Shown: positions 24,525-33,366 of the stretch, piece by piece
Numbering within the stretch: the stretch's first letter is position 1
Layout of the letters: every line of letters starts with the position of its first letter
DNA from: a marine gamma proteobacterium HTCC2089
GTDB taxonomy: Bacteria > Pseudomonadota > Gammaproteobacteria > Pseudomonadales > Azotimanducaceae
Reading direction: 5' to 3'
Length of the DNA: 36,804 nt
NCBI GenBank assembly: GCA_905182905.1
Contig: CAJJDH010000119.1
Location: 1 to 36,804, forward strand
The notes under the pieces: model-generated
Seen by the model: the letters and a program-made list of their open reading frames with translations, nothing else
Databases searched by the model: none
Told to the model about the DNA's origin: nothing
Program-made: the position numbers and the translations under genes

Positions 24525-25436
24525 TTATAGGCCCATAAGATCTGCTCGATCTAGGGTGTTTTGCAACATACGAATACTCGCAGCATCTACCATAACGCCA
24601 TCTACGTTAATTGCCCCCAATCCTTCTTTTAGTGCCTGCTCGTAGGCAGCTTTTTGCTTACGAGCGGTAGCCAATACTTTGTCGTCCGGTGAAAATGTTG
24701 TCTGGGCCGTTTCAACCTGGCTGGGGTGGATGGCCCATTTTCCAGACATACCTAACGTAAGTGCGTGCTTACTTTCGCGGTTCATGGCGGGCAAGTCGTT
24801 AAAGTCTGCGTAAGGACCATCAACGGAATCAAGACCAAAGGCTCGGCAAGCAATGGTCATTTTGTATCGCGGGTAATGCCAAATATCGGGTGGGTAGTCG
24901 CCAGTGCTGCCTACTGACTCTAGGTGCATTTGTTGGCTGGCAGAATAGTCTCCCATACCAAATGTCATAGCTTCCAAGCGATCTGAGCTTGCTGCAATGT
25001 CTTCAACATTCATCAGCCCTTCAACGTCTTCTATCAAACACTCAATACCTATGCGCTTGCTTAGCTCTAGTTTCAGTTCTAGTTGATCTAGGAGTAAATG
25101 AAGGAATTGCACATCGGCCGGACTTTTGGTTTTAGTCAGCATTATTGTGTCCAAGTTATGCCCAGCAGCCATGACGACCTCAATGATGTCATCGTGACAC
25201 CATTGTGTTTGGGTGTCGTTGATGCGCACGCAGCGGGTCTTAGCGCACCAATCCAGAGTGTTGAGTGCTTCAACGACTTTGTGGCGGGCGGCTTCCTTGG
25301 CATTCGGTGCTACTGCGTCTTCCAAATCCAGTAATACTTGATCCACTTCAATAGCCGCAGCTTTGGCCATCATCTTTTCTGAGCTACCTGGCACGGAAAG
25401 AACGCATCGTCGAGCTCGTTTAGGTTGAAGTTGCAT
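24525..25436 (-). CDS. CitE/HpcH family CoA-ester lyase (malyl-CoA or citramalyl-CoA lyase-like)
   Basis: A 303-residue TIM-barrel lyase. RRCVLSVPGSSEKMMAKA opens the family. QVLLDLEDAVAPNAK and ECLIEDVEGLMN supply the acidic Mg ligands, and FGMGDYSAS precedes a long insertion (QMHLESVGSTGDYPPD) seen in L-malyl-CoA/beta-methylmalyl-CoA lyases rather than in CitE of citrate lyase. Such enzymes split malyl-, methylmalyl- or citramalyl-CoA to glyoxylate or pyruvate plus an acyl-CoA. Glyoxylate chemistry would link it with isocitrate lyase in this window. GCGAGGA precedes the ATG. No CitD/CitF genes are present, which argues against citrate lyase. Confidence 0.88.
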   Translation of the reverse strand: MQLQPKRARRCVLSVPGSSEKMMAKAAAIEVDQVLLDLEDAVAPNAKEAARHKVVEALNTLDWCAKTRCVRINDTQTQWCHDDIIEVVMAAGHNLDTIMLTKTKSPADVQFLHLLLDQLELKLELSKRIGIECLIEDVEGLMNVEDIAASSDRLEAMTFGMGDYSASQQMHLESVGSTGDYPPDIWHYPRYKMTIACRAFGLDSVDGPYADFNDLPAMNRESKHALTLGMSGKWAIHPSQVETAQTTFSPDDKVLATARKQKAAYEQALKEGLGAINVDGVMVDAASIRMLQNTLDRADLMGL

Positions 25437-25515
25437 AATGTTCCTCGCTCTTAATGTTTCTTACGCATCATATGCGCTGCATATGGAAGAGTTTTGAGTT
25501 TACTTTAATTAGCTT

Positions 25516-26313
25516 TTAGGTGAGTGACTGAATGAACTGGGTCACGGCCATGTTAAAGCCGCCAGCAGCTTCCATATTTACCCCATGTCCGGCGTCAAAG
25601 CTGACGCAGGTTAGGTTTGCCATGTTCTCTACTGCCCATAGTTTATTGGTCCTAAATCGCCGTTCTTTATCGCCAGCGCAGAGCAATACAGGGCGGGGGT
25701 TCAGCGATGCAATATCTCTGATACAAGTATTTGGGTTTGTACCAAGTAACGTATTTGCCACGCCCGTGGGTGAAAATTTGGCAGCATCTTTCATTAGTGC
25801 GTTATATATATGGGTGGGTAAGGTTCGTGCACGACGCGGGTGGACGGGAATTTTTTCGATTGCGGCAAGGCCTCCCTGTCTTATGTTCTCGCTGCCCTTT
25901 AGCGCTGTGGTTTGCCATTCGCGTATTTGTGCTTCGTCCGCCAGCGCAGAGTTTGAGTTGGTGAATATGTGCCCTATCACATGGTCGGCGTAGTCATAGG
26001 TGTAGCGGATGGTTAGTCCTGCACCTAACGAATAGCCACAGACGAACCATTTTTGCGCGCCCAAAGCTTCGCGTATGGCGTTAAATTGACGGCCATAGGC
26101 GGCGGGGCTGTAATAGTGCAAATCCTCCGGTGCGGGTGAATCGCCATGACCCCATAAGTCAACTGTTACCGGGCGGCATACTTTGCCGAGTGCTTGCAGG
26201 TTATCTAACCATTGTGCGCTAGAAGATATGAAACCGTGCAGTAGCAAAAGGAAGGGGCCGTCGCCGGGGTGTACTTTGTAAGCAAGCTGATATTGCAAGG
26301 TTGATTGGGTCAT
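25516..26313 (-). CDS. Alpha/beta-fold hydrolase
   Basis: 265 residues with the canonical fold: an HGF oxyanion region (LLLLHGFISSS, 22-32), DLWGHGDSPAP (52-62), the nucleophile S95 in GYSLGAG, an Asp in LLCAGDKERRF and the terminal His in DAGHGVNME. This resembles 2-succinyl-6-hydroxy-cyclohexadiene carboxylate synthase- and esterase-like members. Within a CoA-ester neighbourhood it may hydrolyse an ester, lactone or C-C bond, but the substrate is unknown. No signal peptide. It lies 79 bp upstream of the CitE-like gene on the same strand. Confidence 0.88.
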   Translation of the reverse strand: MTQSTLQYQLAYKVHPGDGPFLLLLHGFISSSAQWLDNLQALGKVCRPVTVDLWGHGDSPAPEDLHYYSPAAYGRQFNAIREALGAQKWFVCGYSLGAGLTIRYTYDYADHVIGHIFTNSNSALADEAQIREWQTTALKGSENIRQGGLAAIEKIPVHPRRARTLPTHIYNALMKDAAKFSPTGVANTLLGTNPNTCIRDIASLNPRPVLLCAGDKERRFRTNKLWAVENMANLTCVSFDAGHGVNMEAAGGFNMAVTQFIQSLT

Positions 26314-26405
26314 ATAATGCAGGGCTATGCAGTTTAAAACCTCATGCTAACATGCAAAAAAGCAATGATATTAGACGCTAAGGGTTTAGGCGTCGGGGAG
26401 AACAG

Positions 26406-28097
26406 ATGACTTACGATCTATTGGTTAAAAATGGCACCGTGGTTGATGGCTCAGGTAATCCTGGCTACCGCGCTGATGTTGGCGTAGTGGATGGTAAAAT
26501 TGCCGCCATAGGACGGCTTAACAGTAAGGCTAAACAAACTGTGGATGCAGAAGGTCATGTCGTCTCGCCGGGGTTTGTCGATGGGCACACCCATATGGAC
26601 GCACAAGTTTTCTGGGATCCTATTGGTTCGTGCTCGTCCTATCATGGTGTAACCAGTGTGGTAATGGGCAATTGTGGGTTCACCTTGGCACCGTGCAAAC
26701 AAGAAGATGCTGACCTGGTTTTTAAGAACTTAGAGCGGGCCGAAGACCTTTCTCGGGATGCCATGCTTGAAGGCATTGATTGGAGTTGGGAAACCTTTCC
26801 GCAGTTTTTAGATGCTATAGATGATTTGCCTAAAGGCATAAACTACGCGGGCTATATTGGTCATTCCGCCTTGCGCACTTACGTGATGGGTGAGCGAGCG
26901 TTTGTTGATCAAGCCAGCGAAGACGAAGTGCGTAAAATGCAGGCCATTGTCAAAGAAGCCATGGGTGCTGGGGCAATTGGGTTTTCTACCTCACGAACTT
27001 TTAATCACCTTACAGCCGACGATCTGCCTGTGGCTAGTCGTATTGCCCACTGGGACGAAGTTCGGGCCATTGTTAACGCGGTAGGTGAAACCGGTAAAGG
27101 TCTATTTGAGATTGCTGGCGAAGCCCCAGGCCGAGATCCGGAGCGAATTCGAGAATATCATCAGCGCTTAATGAATTTAGCCGTGGAATCTGGTGTGCCA
27201 CAAACTTGGGGTATGTTTAGTGTGCGCGCGGCCCCCGATCTTTGGCGTCCATATTTTGACCTGTTAGATGAGACCGCGAAGGCAGGCGGTCGCATGTACG
27301 CGCAGGTGCATAGTCGCGCTTTGTCTAGTTTGTTGTCTTTTCAATCAAATACCCCGTTTGATAACTGGGAGTATTGGTCAGAGTTTCGGCAGTTACCCTT
27401 GGCTGAACAAGCGGTTAAGTTGCGTGACCCGGTTATAAAAGCCAAGTTGATAGAGGTTGCTAGCCGTGAATACACCGGCCCAAGGGTGGTTGGCGCAGAG
27501 GCCCGCCCGCCTGAGTGGGACTTCATCTATCCCATGGATGACATGGTTTATGACAAGCCTTCCATGGCTCAGCTTGCCAGAGAGCAGGGTAAGCACCCAG
27601 TGGAGCTAATGATAGATATGTCGCTGGAGAGAGATTTTCATATGTTCTTCAGGCAGCCTATTGCCAATGAAAATCAAGACCATGTATTAGAAATGATGAA
27701 GCACCCACGCTCGGTAGTGACCTTTTCTGACTCTGGTGCTCACGTTTCTCAGATTATGGATTCATCGTTACAAACACACCTGCTCAGCTATTGGGTTAGA
27801 GAAAAGCAGGCGTTGACCTTAGAAGAAGCGGTTAAGCAGATTACCTACAATACTGCCACCATGTGGGGCTTACATGACCGTGGTTTATTGCGTGAAGGTA
27901 TGGCCGCAGATTTAGTTGTATTTGACCCAGATACGGTTGGCGCAAGGATGCCCGATGTGGTCCATGATCTACCCTCCGGCGCACGCCGTTTGAAACAGAC
28001 CGCTGATGGCATAATGCATACGGTGGTTAATGGTGAAATTATGCTAACTAATAACGAGCACACAGGCGCTGTACCGGGGCGTCTGCTTAGAAGTTAA
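26406..28097 (+). CDS. D-aminoacylase / N-acyl-D-amino-acid deacylase-like amidohydrolase
   Basis: A 563-residue metal-dependent amidohydrolase. The N-terminal beta sandwich is followed by the metal motif H61-T-H63-M-D65 (GFVDGHTHMDAQ) and the bridging C90 of MGNCGF, a D-aminoacylase feature replacing the carbamylated Lys of other amidohydrolases. YAQVHSR and FSDSGAHVS give later His and Asp ligands. Relatives remove acyl groups from N-acyl-D-amino acids, while close homologues in marine bacteria have not all been tested. GGGGAG precedes the ATG. It is divergent from the alpha/beta hydrolase, with 92 bp between them, and no amino-acid racemase or transporter is adjacent. The family is clear, the substrate inferred. 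Confidence 0.92.
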   Translation: MTYDLLVKNGTVVDGSGNPGYRADVGVVDGKIAAIGRLNSKAKQTVDAEGHVVSPGFVDGHTHMDAQVFWDPIGSCSSYHGVTSVVMGNCGFTLAPCKQEDADLVFKNLERAEDLSRDAMLEGIDWSWETFPQFLDAIDDLPKGINYAGYIGHSALRTYVMGERAFVDQASEDEVRKMQAIVKEAMGAGAIGFSTSRTFNHLTADDLPVASRIAHWDEVRAIVNAVGETGKGLFEIAGEAPGRDPERIREYHQRLMNLAVESGVPQTWGMFSVRAAPDLWRPYFDLLDETAKAGGRMYAQVHSRALSSLLSFQSNTPFDNWEYWSEFRQLPLAEQAVKLRDPVIKAKLIEVASREYTGPRVVGAEARPPEWDFIYPMDDMVYDKPSMAQLAREQGKHPVELMIDMSLERDFHMFFRQPIANENQDHVLEMMKHPRSVVTFSDSGAHVSQIMDSSLQTHLLSYWVREKQALTLEEAVKQITYNTATMWGLHDRGLLREGMAADLVVFDPDTVGARMPDVVHDLPSGARRLKQTADGIMHTVVNGEIMLTNNEHTGAVPGRLLRS

Positions 28098-28186
28098 AGG
28101 TTGGTGTGATCGTGGCGCTAGTTTCTCGTCCGAGCTGTGGATATTAGGCGATGTAATTCACTATTCCAGCGGGTGGGCCTTGATAA

Positions 28187-28210
28187 GCATGCGGTGCTAA
28201 GGCACCATGC
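28187..28210 (+). other. Stem-loop between the amidohydrolase and the tRNA
   Basis: GCAT-GC-GGTGC pairs with GCACC-ATGC with a two-base bulge and a TAAG loop. It ends 6 bases before the tRNA. It may terminate upstream transcription or be processed with the tRNA precursor. No T-run. Confidence 0.35.
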
Positions 28211-28216
28211 GCTCAT

Positions 28217-28293
28217 GCACCCGTAGTTCAACTGGATAGAATACCAGGCTTCGAACCTGGGGGTTGTAGGTTCGAGTCCTACCGGGTGCGCCA
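28217..28293 (+). tRNA. tRNA-Arg, anticodon TCG
   Basis: 77 nt including an encoded CCA end. The acceptor stem is GCACCCG / CGGGTGC with discriminator G. The D arm contains AACTGGATA. The anticodon stem CCAGG/CCTGG encloses loop CTTCGAA, so the anticodon TCG reads CGA. The T arm is GTAGG-TTCGAGT-CCTAC. All cloverleaf stems pair. The 3' end is not repeated elsewhere in the window, so no integrated element is attached to it here. Confidence 0.97.
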
Positions 28294-28366
28294 CCTCAAA
28301 TTATTGCCCATTCTAGATTAAGCAGAATAAGCCTATCTATAGAGTCACGAAAGAGCCGCGAAAGAG

Positions 28367-29458
28367 TCACGAAGCGTTTGTACCTTGCTGGATATATGCT
28401 CGGTGTACCTTACCCGCTAACACGTAAGTCATCAGACCCGCCAATAGCACGCTTGATGCATAGGCCAATGGCGGATAAACCATTTCATGGGCGTGTTGTG
28501 CTTGGGCAAGAAAATCCATGTCCCACAACACCACCAGATAATTAGTGAGATAGCCAAATGCAAAGCTCACGCCCACAACGCTGGCAAGGTAGGCGGTCAG
28601 CGCGCGGTTGCCCAGTTCGCTTTTGACTAAACCCACTGTAGCGATATTGGTAGCCGGACCCACCAGCATGAAGACCAAAGTGGCACCTGGTGAGACACCA
28701 GAAAACAGCAGGCCTGCGGCAATAGGCGTGGAGGCTGTTGCGCAGATGTACATGGGTACGCCCACAATAGCCATGACCACAAAAGCGAGAAAACCATCCC
28801 CCCACTGCAGTAAAAATTCATTTGGTACATAGGTCTTAATCAGTGCTGCGAAGCTCAACCCGATCAATAGCCAAACGGCGATATCTCTGATCAAGTCGAC
28901 AAAAGTAAAGCGCAACCCAGCTGTTAACTTTGTGAGCGGCGTTTCTTTGATTGAACCTTGTATCGGGGTAGCGTCACCTGCGCAGCATGGATCTTCCGCG
29001 GCTGCTGCGCAGCAGCTTTCGAGGTCGTTGTCTGCGTTTTTACTCTGCGCCGCTACAGGTGTTTCGTCTTTACCCACCAAAATGCCTGCAGTAATTGCAC
29101 TGGTAAGAGCCGCAATAGGGCGAATAATGGCCATAAAAGGACCCAACATAGCATAGGATATTGATATCGAATCCACGCCGGTTTCCGGTGTAGATATTAG
29201 GAACGATGTGGTTGCAGCTTTAGATGCCCCGCTGCGACGCAGTCCTACCGCGGCTGGAATAACTCCGCATGAACAAAGCGGCAGGGGTGCGCCGAATAGT
29301 GCGGCTTTTACTGTAGACAATAGGCCTGGCTTGCCTAGGTGTTTGGCCATGAGTTGGCTGGGCACAAAAATCTTCATTACGCCGGCAACAATTAGTCCAA
29401 GTACCAGCCAAGGCGCCGATTCAATAAACAACTCAATAAAATTTTCGATCAGTAACAT
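28367..29458 (-). CDS. SO_0444-type Cu/Zn efflux permease
   Basis: A 363-residue inner-membrane permease of the former DUF318 family, with about eight to ten membrane segments in two related halves. The first half has the metal-binding-looking C62-S-C64 in LPLCSCGVIPAA. The second has the matching MYICATASTPIAAGLLF. The cytosolic linker carries two vicinal pairs, C149-C150 and C158-C159, a likely soft-metal acceptor. Homologues from Shewanella are described as Cu/Zn efflux transporters. It follows the ZntR-like regulator by 10 bp, so the pair forms a metal-response operon under one MerR-type promoter. Which metal (zinc, copper or another) is not proved. Confidence 0.88.
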   Translation of the reverse strand: MLLIENFIELFIESAPWLVLGLIVAGVMKIFVPSQLMAKHLGKPGLLSTVKAALFGAPLPLCSCGVIPAAVGLRRSGASKAATTSFLISTPETGVDSISISYAMLGPFMAIIRPIAALTSAITAGILVGKDETPVAAQSKNADNDLESCCAAAAEDPCCAGDATPIQGSIKETPLTKLTAGLRFTFVDLIRDIAVWLLIGLSFAALIKTYVPNEFLLQWGDGFLAFVVMAIVGVPMYICATASTPIAAGLLFSGVSPGATLVFMLVGPATNIATVGLVKSELGNRALTAYLASVVGVSFAFGYLTNYLVVLWDMDFLAQAQHAHEMVYPPLAYASSVLLAGLMTYVLAGKVHRAYIQQGTNAS

Positions 29459-29468
29459 AAAAGCTGTC

Positions 29469-29891
29469 CTAGCTTGGTTGTTCGCTCAAGGCCTCGAGAA
29501 TAGTGCAGTGGGTGGCTGGTTCTTCACCGCCGCAGCATGCGTTACTCAGAGTTTGCAAAGACTTTTTGATGCGCTGCATGTCTGCAAGGCGCTGATTAAC
29601 CAGATCGATTTTGGCGTCAACGAATTGCTTGATGTCCTGGCAGGACTTTTCATCTTTGGTCACTTCTAATTCTAATAATTGGTGTATCTCGTTGAGTGTG
29701 AAACCCACCTCTTTGGCGCTGATAATAAAACTAACACGGTGGGCGTCCGTGTCCGAATAAAGACGATAGCCGGCCTGATTGCGCTCACTTGGAGCAATTA
29801 GGCCGTGCTTTTCGTAGAACCTAAGAGTGTCCCTAGATACCTTTGCTAGCTTAGCGAGGTCACCGATTTTCAGCATTGTCTTTGAATCCAT
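29469..29891 (-). CDS. MerR-family metal-responsive regulator, ZntR-like
   Basis: 140 residues from the upstream ATG, or 135 from the ATG at 29876. From the latter, the metal cysteines fall at C79, C114, C115 and C124, exactly the ZntR numbering. The ZntR H119 position is Glu, and a His sits at 123. The N-terminal winged helix (MLKIGDLAKLAKVSRDTLRF) and the CCGG loop are clear. It should twist the 20-bp-spaced promoter in front of it when zinc or a related soft metal binds, inducing itself and the permease. There is no ribosome site for either ATG. The predicted transcript start coincides with the ATG at 29891, so leaderless translation is possible. Confidence 0.92.
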   Translation of the reverse strand: MDSKTMLKIGDLAKLAKVSRDTLRFYEKHGLIAPSERNQAGYRLYSDTDAHRVSFIISAKEVGFTLNEIHQLLELEVTKDEKSCQDIKQFVDAKIDLVNQRLADMQRIKKSLQTLSNACCGGEEPATHCTILEALSEQPS

Positions 29892-29897
29892 AGTGGG

Positions 29898-29929
29898 AGT
29901 ATAAACCTTGGAGTATGGTCTAAGGTCAA
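29898..29929 (-). promoter_or_regulatory. MerR-type promoter and operator with 20-bp spacer
   Basis: On the minus strand, TTGACC (-35, 29924-29929) and TATACT (-10, 29898-29903) are separated by 20 bp instead of 17. The dyad ACCTTAGA...TCCAAGGT (29905-29926, symmetric at most positions) fills the spacer. This over-long spacer plus dyad is diagnostic of MerR-activated promoters, and 20 bp equals the spacing at E. coli zntA. Confidence 0.82.
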
Positions 29930-30293
29930 CATAAGAATCTAGGTGTCTTTATTGGTTCTTTTTCCCAATGTCCGGAGCGATAAGAATAGAAACTAAAAGT
30001 AGACATTAGTTAACTCTATTTTGGTCGTTTGACAATCTTATAGTTATAAACCATTGTTTAAAAAGAAAGTTTGGTGGAGGCCGAACTTTTGCGGTGGCTG
30101 TTAGGGCGCCAATTGTTAACTTTAAGTGCCCATTCGTTTGCTTGTGTAGTACCTAGTTTACGAGTGTTTGGGGGAGAGTTTAGGTTGGGTTTTAGCCCTC
30201 GGGGGCGTCTCTCAGTCGGGGTTTTTTCTCTTCTTAAGGTTTTCTTTTGCCGTTTGCGTGGTCATCGAAATACTAATAATAAGGGAGAGGACA
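29930..30293. other. Upstream and leader region of the TonB receptor
   Basis: No gene seen. A possible -35 (TTGACA, 30029-30034) has no good -10 at 17 bp. T- and G-rich sequence from 30150 to 30270 includes a small GGG-TTTTAG-CCC hairpin. In-frame codons upstream of the receptor start read through here, but they lack any signal or domain. I recognise no riboswitch. Confidence 0.45.
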
Positions 30294-33242
30294 ATGAAAA
30301 AAATTATTCCTTTGTTGGGTAGTGCTGCGGTACTTCTCGGCAGTTGGCAATTTGCCATAGCGGAAGACGCGGACGCTGCAATAGAAGAGGTCGTTGTGAC
30401 CGGCTCCTATCTGAAGCGATCCTCGGAAAATTCTCCATCACCACTTTCCGTGGTGACATCAGCGGACATTGAGGACTTAGGTGCTCAAGGTATGGCTGAG
30501 ATCATAAATACAATGCCATGGCAGTCGGGTAGTGAAACTCGTTCTGCGACCTTTAACGGCGGCGGTGGCTTAGGTCAAATGACCGTTAACCTGCGTAACC
30601 TTGGTATGTCTTCAACATTAGTGCTGGTCAATGGCAAGCGTAATGTAGCTACTTACTATGACGGCAACTCTAACGCGGCTGTTAATATCCAAGGTATCGT
30701 ACCGACAATTGCCCTAGAGCGAATGGAAGTAGTGAAAGATGGTGCTTCAGCACTATATGGATCTGACGCAATTGCGGGCGTAGTTAACTTCATAACCAAG
30801 AAAAATTTCGAAGGTCTTGATGTTCAATTCGAACATACGACCATAGAGCAGGTTGGTGAAGGCGACACAAATAACGTGCAGTTAGTATTTGGTGCTCAAG
30901 GCGATCGTGGCGGTATTGTATTTGCCGCAGGCGCTATGTCGCGAAGTATGGTCACTGTGGGTGATCTGTACTCTCGTCACGGTGGTTCTACTGTTTCCAG
31001 TACTGGACAACCTGGTCGAATGTTTCCTACCGACGCAGCTAACCTTACTTGGGCTGCTAATGGTCTGAATCCTGGGCAGTTAACTGGTGGGCAATTTCCA
31101 CGTAACCCTCAAGGCACAAGCTTTGGTAACGCTGACCCAAGCTGTGAAGCTGCTGACGCCTTAGATGATGTAGGTGGTTCAGGCCTTTACGCTAACGGTG
31201 TTCTTTGCGCATATGACTTTGGTCCTTTCTTCCCTTTACAGGGTGATGAAAGCTCGCGTCAAATGTTCATGACCGGTCACTATGACTTAACAGAAAACGT
31301 TGAACTATATTTTGAGGCTGGCTCAAATGGTTCAGAATTCTTCCGTTATAACTCGTTAAACCCTAACGCCGTTTCATTGACTATTCCAACACATCACTTG
31401 GGATTGATTGAAGATGCGTCAAACAGAGGTATCGTCCCTCAGGCACTACGTAACGGAACTCGTATGCTTGGACGGACTGTTTACGACTCTGGTACCGCTG
31501 AGCGTCCTTTGGATACTTATTCGCAGGTGGATCGTTCTATGGACCGCATGCAAGTGGGTGCAGATATTGCGCTAGAGTTTGGTGGTCGCGAATGGAATTT
31601 GGATATGTCTTACACTCGTTCAGTATTCAATTCACAAAGAACGGAGCTTCAGGACACGCAGTCCGTGGAGTTTGAGCTAGCCATCAACGGCATGGGCGGA
31701 CCTAACTGTGACCCGTTTAGCGGTACAGCAGGTAGTGGTAACGCAGCTTATGCGGCATCTGGTGGTGATTTTGGTGCGGGTAACTGTTACTACTTCAACC
31801 CATTTGGTAATGCGGTAGTTAGTCCAGACGGTACACGTCAAACTGACCTTGCATTGGTTAACGCTCCCGAGCTGTACGAATATCTTCTTGGTCGTGTAAC
31901 GGCAGATACGCACTTCGAACAAGATGTGTTTGATGCAGTTCTAGCAGGCACGATTGCAGACCTAGATTCAGGCTCTATTGGCTTGGCCATTGGTATGCAG
32001 CATCGCGTTGATAAAGGTCGAACTTTGTACGACGCCACTATGAATTCAGGAAATCTTGATTTCGTATACGGTGCTACAGACTGGCGCGGTACGCTAACCA
32101 ATACAGCTATATTTGCAGAAATTGGCATACCTCTTGGTGAGTCTATTGATGTGAATTTTGCTCTACGTTATGAAGATTTTGATGAACTGGGCGTAGACAC
32201 AACAGATCCTAAGTTGACTGTTTTGTGGCGCGCAACAGATACATTGACTGCTAGAGCATCTGCAGGTTCTTCTTATCGTGTTGGTTCAATTCAGCAGTTG
32301 TTTGGCCGGGTTACCACCGTTCATAACATGACTGACTATAACGGCGTATCTGCTTACAAGCCTTCTCTAACAGTGGGTAATGACCAGCTGAAGCCAGAAA
32401 GTGCTGATATGTGGAATATTGGTTTCTCTTGGGTGCCAGAAGGCGCGCTTGAAGGTTTCCAGTTTGACGCTGATTACTACTCTTACGAGTACACAGATAT
32501 TCTTTCTAGAGAAAGTTATCTTTCTCTGATCGCCGCTGACAACAGTGCGCTTAACGCAGCTATTGCCGGTGGGCAGACTGTAACCGAAGCAATTGCTGCT
32601 GGTGTTGGTAACCGTACTCAGGTTTTACGTACAGGTGCAGGAGCTATCCTTCGGGTACTACCAGACTTTGTTAACCAGAACTCTGCGGATATCAGTGGTT
32701 TGGACATGCAAGCAAGCTACTCTTTTGATAACTCAATGGGTGCTTGGAAAGTTGGCTTAGCCGCAGCATGGGCGCAAGAGTACAAGGTTGCTGGTCAAAA
32801 AGACGCAGTTGGCATGTACAACGTGAAAAACCCTGTGACACCTCGTCGCGCGCTTCCTGAGTGGAAGATCAACGGTACGTTGAACTGGAGCCAAGGCAAC
32901 CATCGTGCCTTTGCAACAGTACGCTACATAGACGGTTACGAGGCTACACTTTCTGATGAGCCTGCTTCTGGCTTCTGGAACAACACCATCAAGATCTTCC
33001 TTGATGATGCTACAGCAGCTAAGTACTACAACTCAGATATTGATAGCTGGGTGACGGTAGATGCTCAGTATACCTACACGCTGCCTGAGATATCGTTCTT
33101 GAGTTCTAGTACGGTTACTCTCGGCGCGAAGAACTTGCTTGATGAAGAGGCCCCATGGGTGCCTAACAACACAAGTTATGACCCTGTGACTCACGACTTT
33201 AGAGGTCGTGTCTGGTACGTCAGAGTTGGCGCTAGTATGTAA
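30294..33242 (+). CDS. TonB-dependent outer-membrane receptor
   Basis: 982 residues. The ATG at 30294 follows GGGAGAGG and opens a signal peptide (MKKIIPLLGSAAVLLGS..., cut after AIA). Next comes the TonB box IEEVVVTGS, then a plug domain with SPSPLSVVTSADIEDLG, INTMP, NLRNLGMSSTLVLVNGKRN and VVKDGASALYGSDAIAGVVNFITKK. The 22-strand barrel with long extracellular loops fills the remainder, and it ends RVWYVRVGASM rather than in the usual aromatic residue. The outer-membrane receptor takes up large or scarce molecules at the expense of the proton motive force. No FecI/FecR or SusD-like gene accompanies it. The ligand is unknown. A strong terminator follows. Confidence 0.97.
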   Translation: MKKIIPLLGSAAVLLGSWQFAIAEDADAAIEEVVVTGSYLKRSSENSPSPLSVVTSADIEDLGAQGMAEIINTMPWQSGSETRSATFNGGGGLGQMTVNLRNLGMSSTLVLVNGKRNVATYYDGNSNAAVNIQGIVPTIALERMEVVKDGASALYGSDAIAGVVNFITKKNFEGLDVQFEHTTIEQVGEGDTNNVQLVFGAQGDRGGIVFAAGAMSRSMVTVGDLYSRHGGSTVSSTGQPGRMFPTDAANLTWAANGLNPGQLTGGQFPRNPQGTSFGNADPSCEAADALDDVGGSGLYANGVLCAYDFGPFFPLQGDESSRQMFMTGHYDLTENVELYFEAGSNGSEFFRYNSLNPNAVSLTIPTHHLGLIEDASNRGIVPQALRNGTRMLGRTVYDSGTAERPLDTYSQVDRSMDRMQVGADIALEFGGREWNLDMSYTRSVFNSQRTELQDTQSVEFELAINGMGGPNCDPFSGTAGSGNAAYAASGGDFGAGNCYYFNPFGNAVVSPDGTRQTDLALVNAPELYEYLLGRVTADTHFEQDVFDAVLAGTIADLDSGSIGLAIGMQHRVDKGRTLYDATMNSGNLDFVYGATDWRGTLTNTAIFAEIGIPLGESIDVNFALRYEDFDELGVDTTDPKLTVLWRATDTLTARASAGSSYRVGSIQQLFGRVTTVHNMTDYNGVSAYKPSLTVGNDQLKPESADMWNIGFSWVPEGALEGFQFDADYYSYEYTDILSRESYLSLIAADNSALNAAIAGGQTVTEAIAAGVGNRTQVLRTGAGAILRVLPDFVNQNSADISGLDMQASYSFDNSMGAWKVGLAAAWAQEYKVAGQKDAVGMYNVKNPVTPRRALPEWKINGTLNWSQGNHRAFATVRYIDGYEATLSDEPASGFWNNTIKIFLDDATAAKYYNSDIDSWVTVDAQYTYTLPEISFLSSSTVTLGAKNLLDEEAPWVPNNTSYDPVTHDFRGRVWYVRVGASM

Positions 33243-33262
33243 TTTGGGAAGCTCCCAAAACT

Positions 33263-33295
33263 AAAAAAAGGCCTCGATTTTCGGGGCCTTTTTTT
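33263..33295 (+). terminator. Rho-independent terminator of the TonB receptor gene
   Basis: A long stem with A-rich left and T-rich right flanks (AAAAAAAGGCC / GGCCTTTTTTT) and an inner CGA/TCG part. It lies 20 bp after the stop. A second small hairpin (TTGGGA / TCCCAA) sits just before it. It could work in both directions. Confidence 0.92.
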
Positions 33296-33366
33296 ATCTA
33301 CGATGAAAATATACTTGTAGATTTGTTTTAAACTTTGCTCAGATCAACCTAATCGAGAGAATACTT

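Noticed and set aside
25532..25993. A 153-codon plus-strand frame opposite the alpha/beta hydrolase
   Set aside because: It is a mirror of a gene with a complete catalytic triad, has no domain, and its composition follows the opposite strand's codons.
28217..28293. The tRNA-Arg 3' end as an attachment site of an integrated element
   Set aside because: No repeated copy of the tRNA 3' end and no integrase were seen, and genes on both sides look like ordinary chromosome.
29208..29669. A 153-codon plus-strand frame across the permease and MerR genes
   Set aside because: It spans two well-supported minus-strand genes and their junction and shows no protein-like motif.
30071..30322. A possible leader peptide or long N-terminal extension of the TonB receptor
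   Set aside because: The strong GGGAGAGG site and signal peptide fix the receptor start at 30294. Upstream codons encode no signal or domain.
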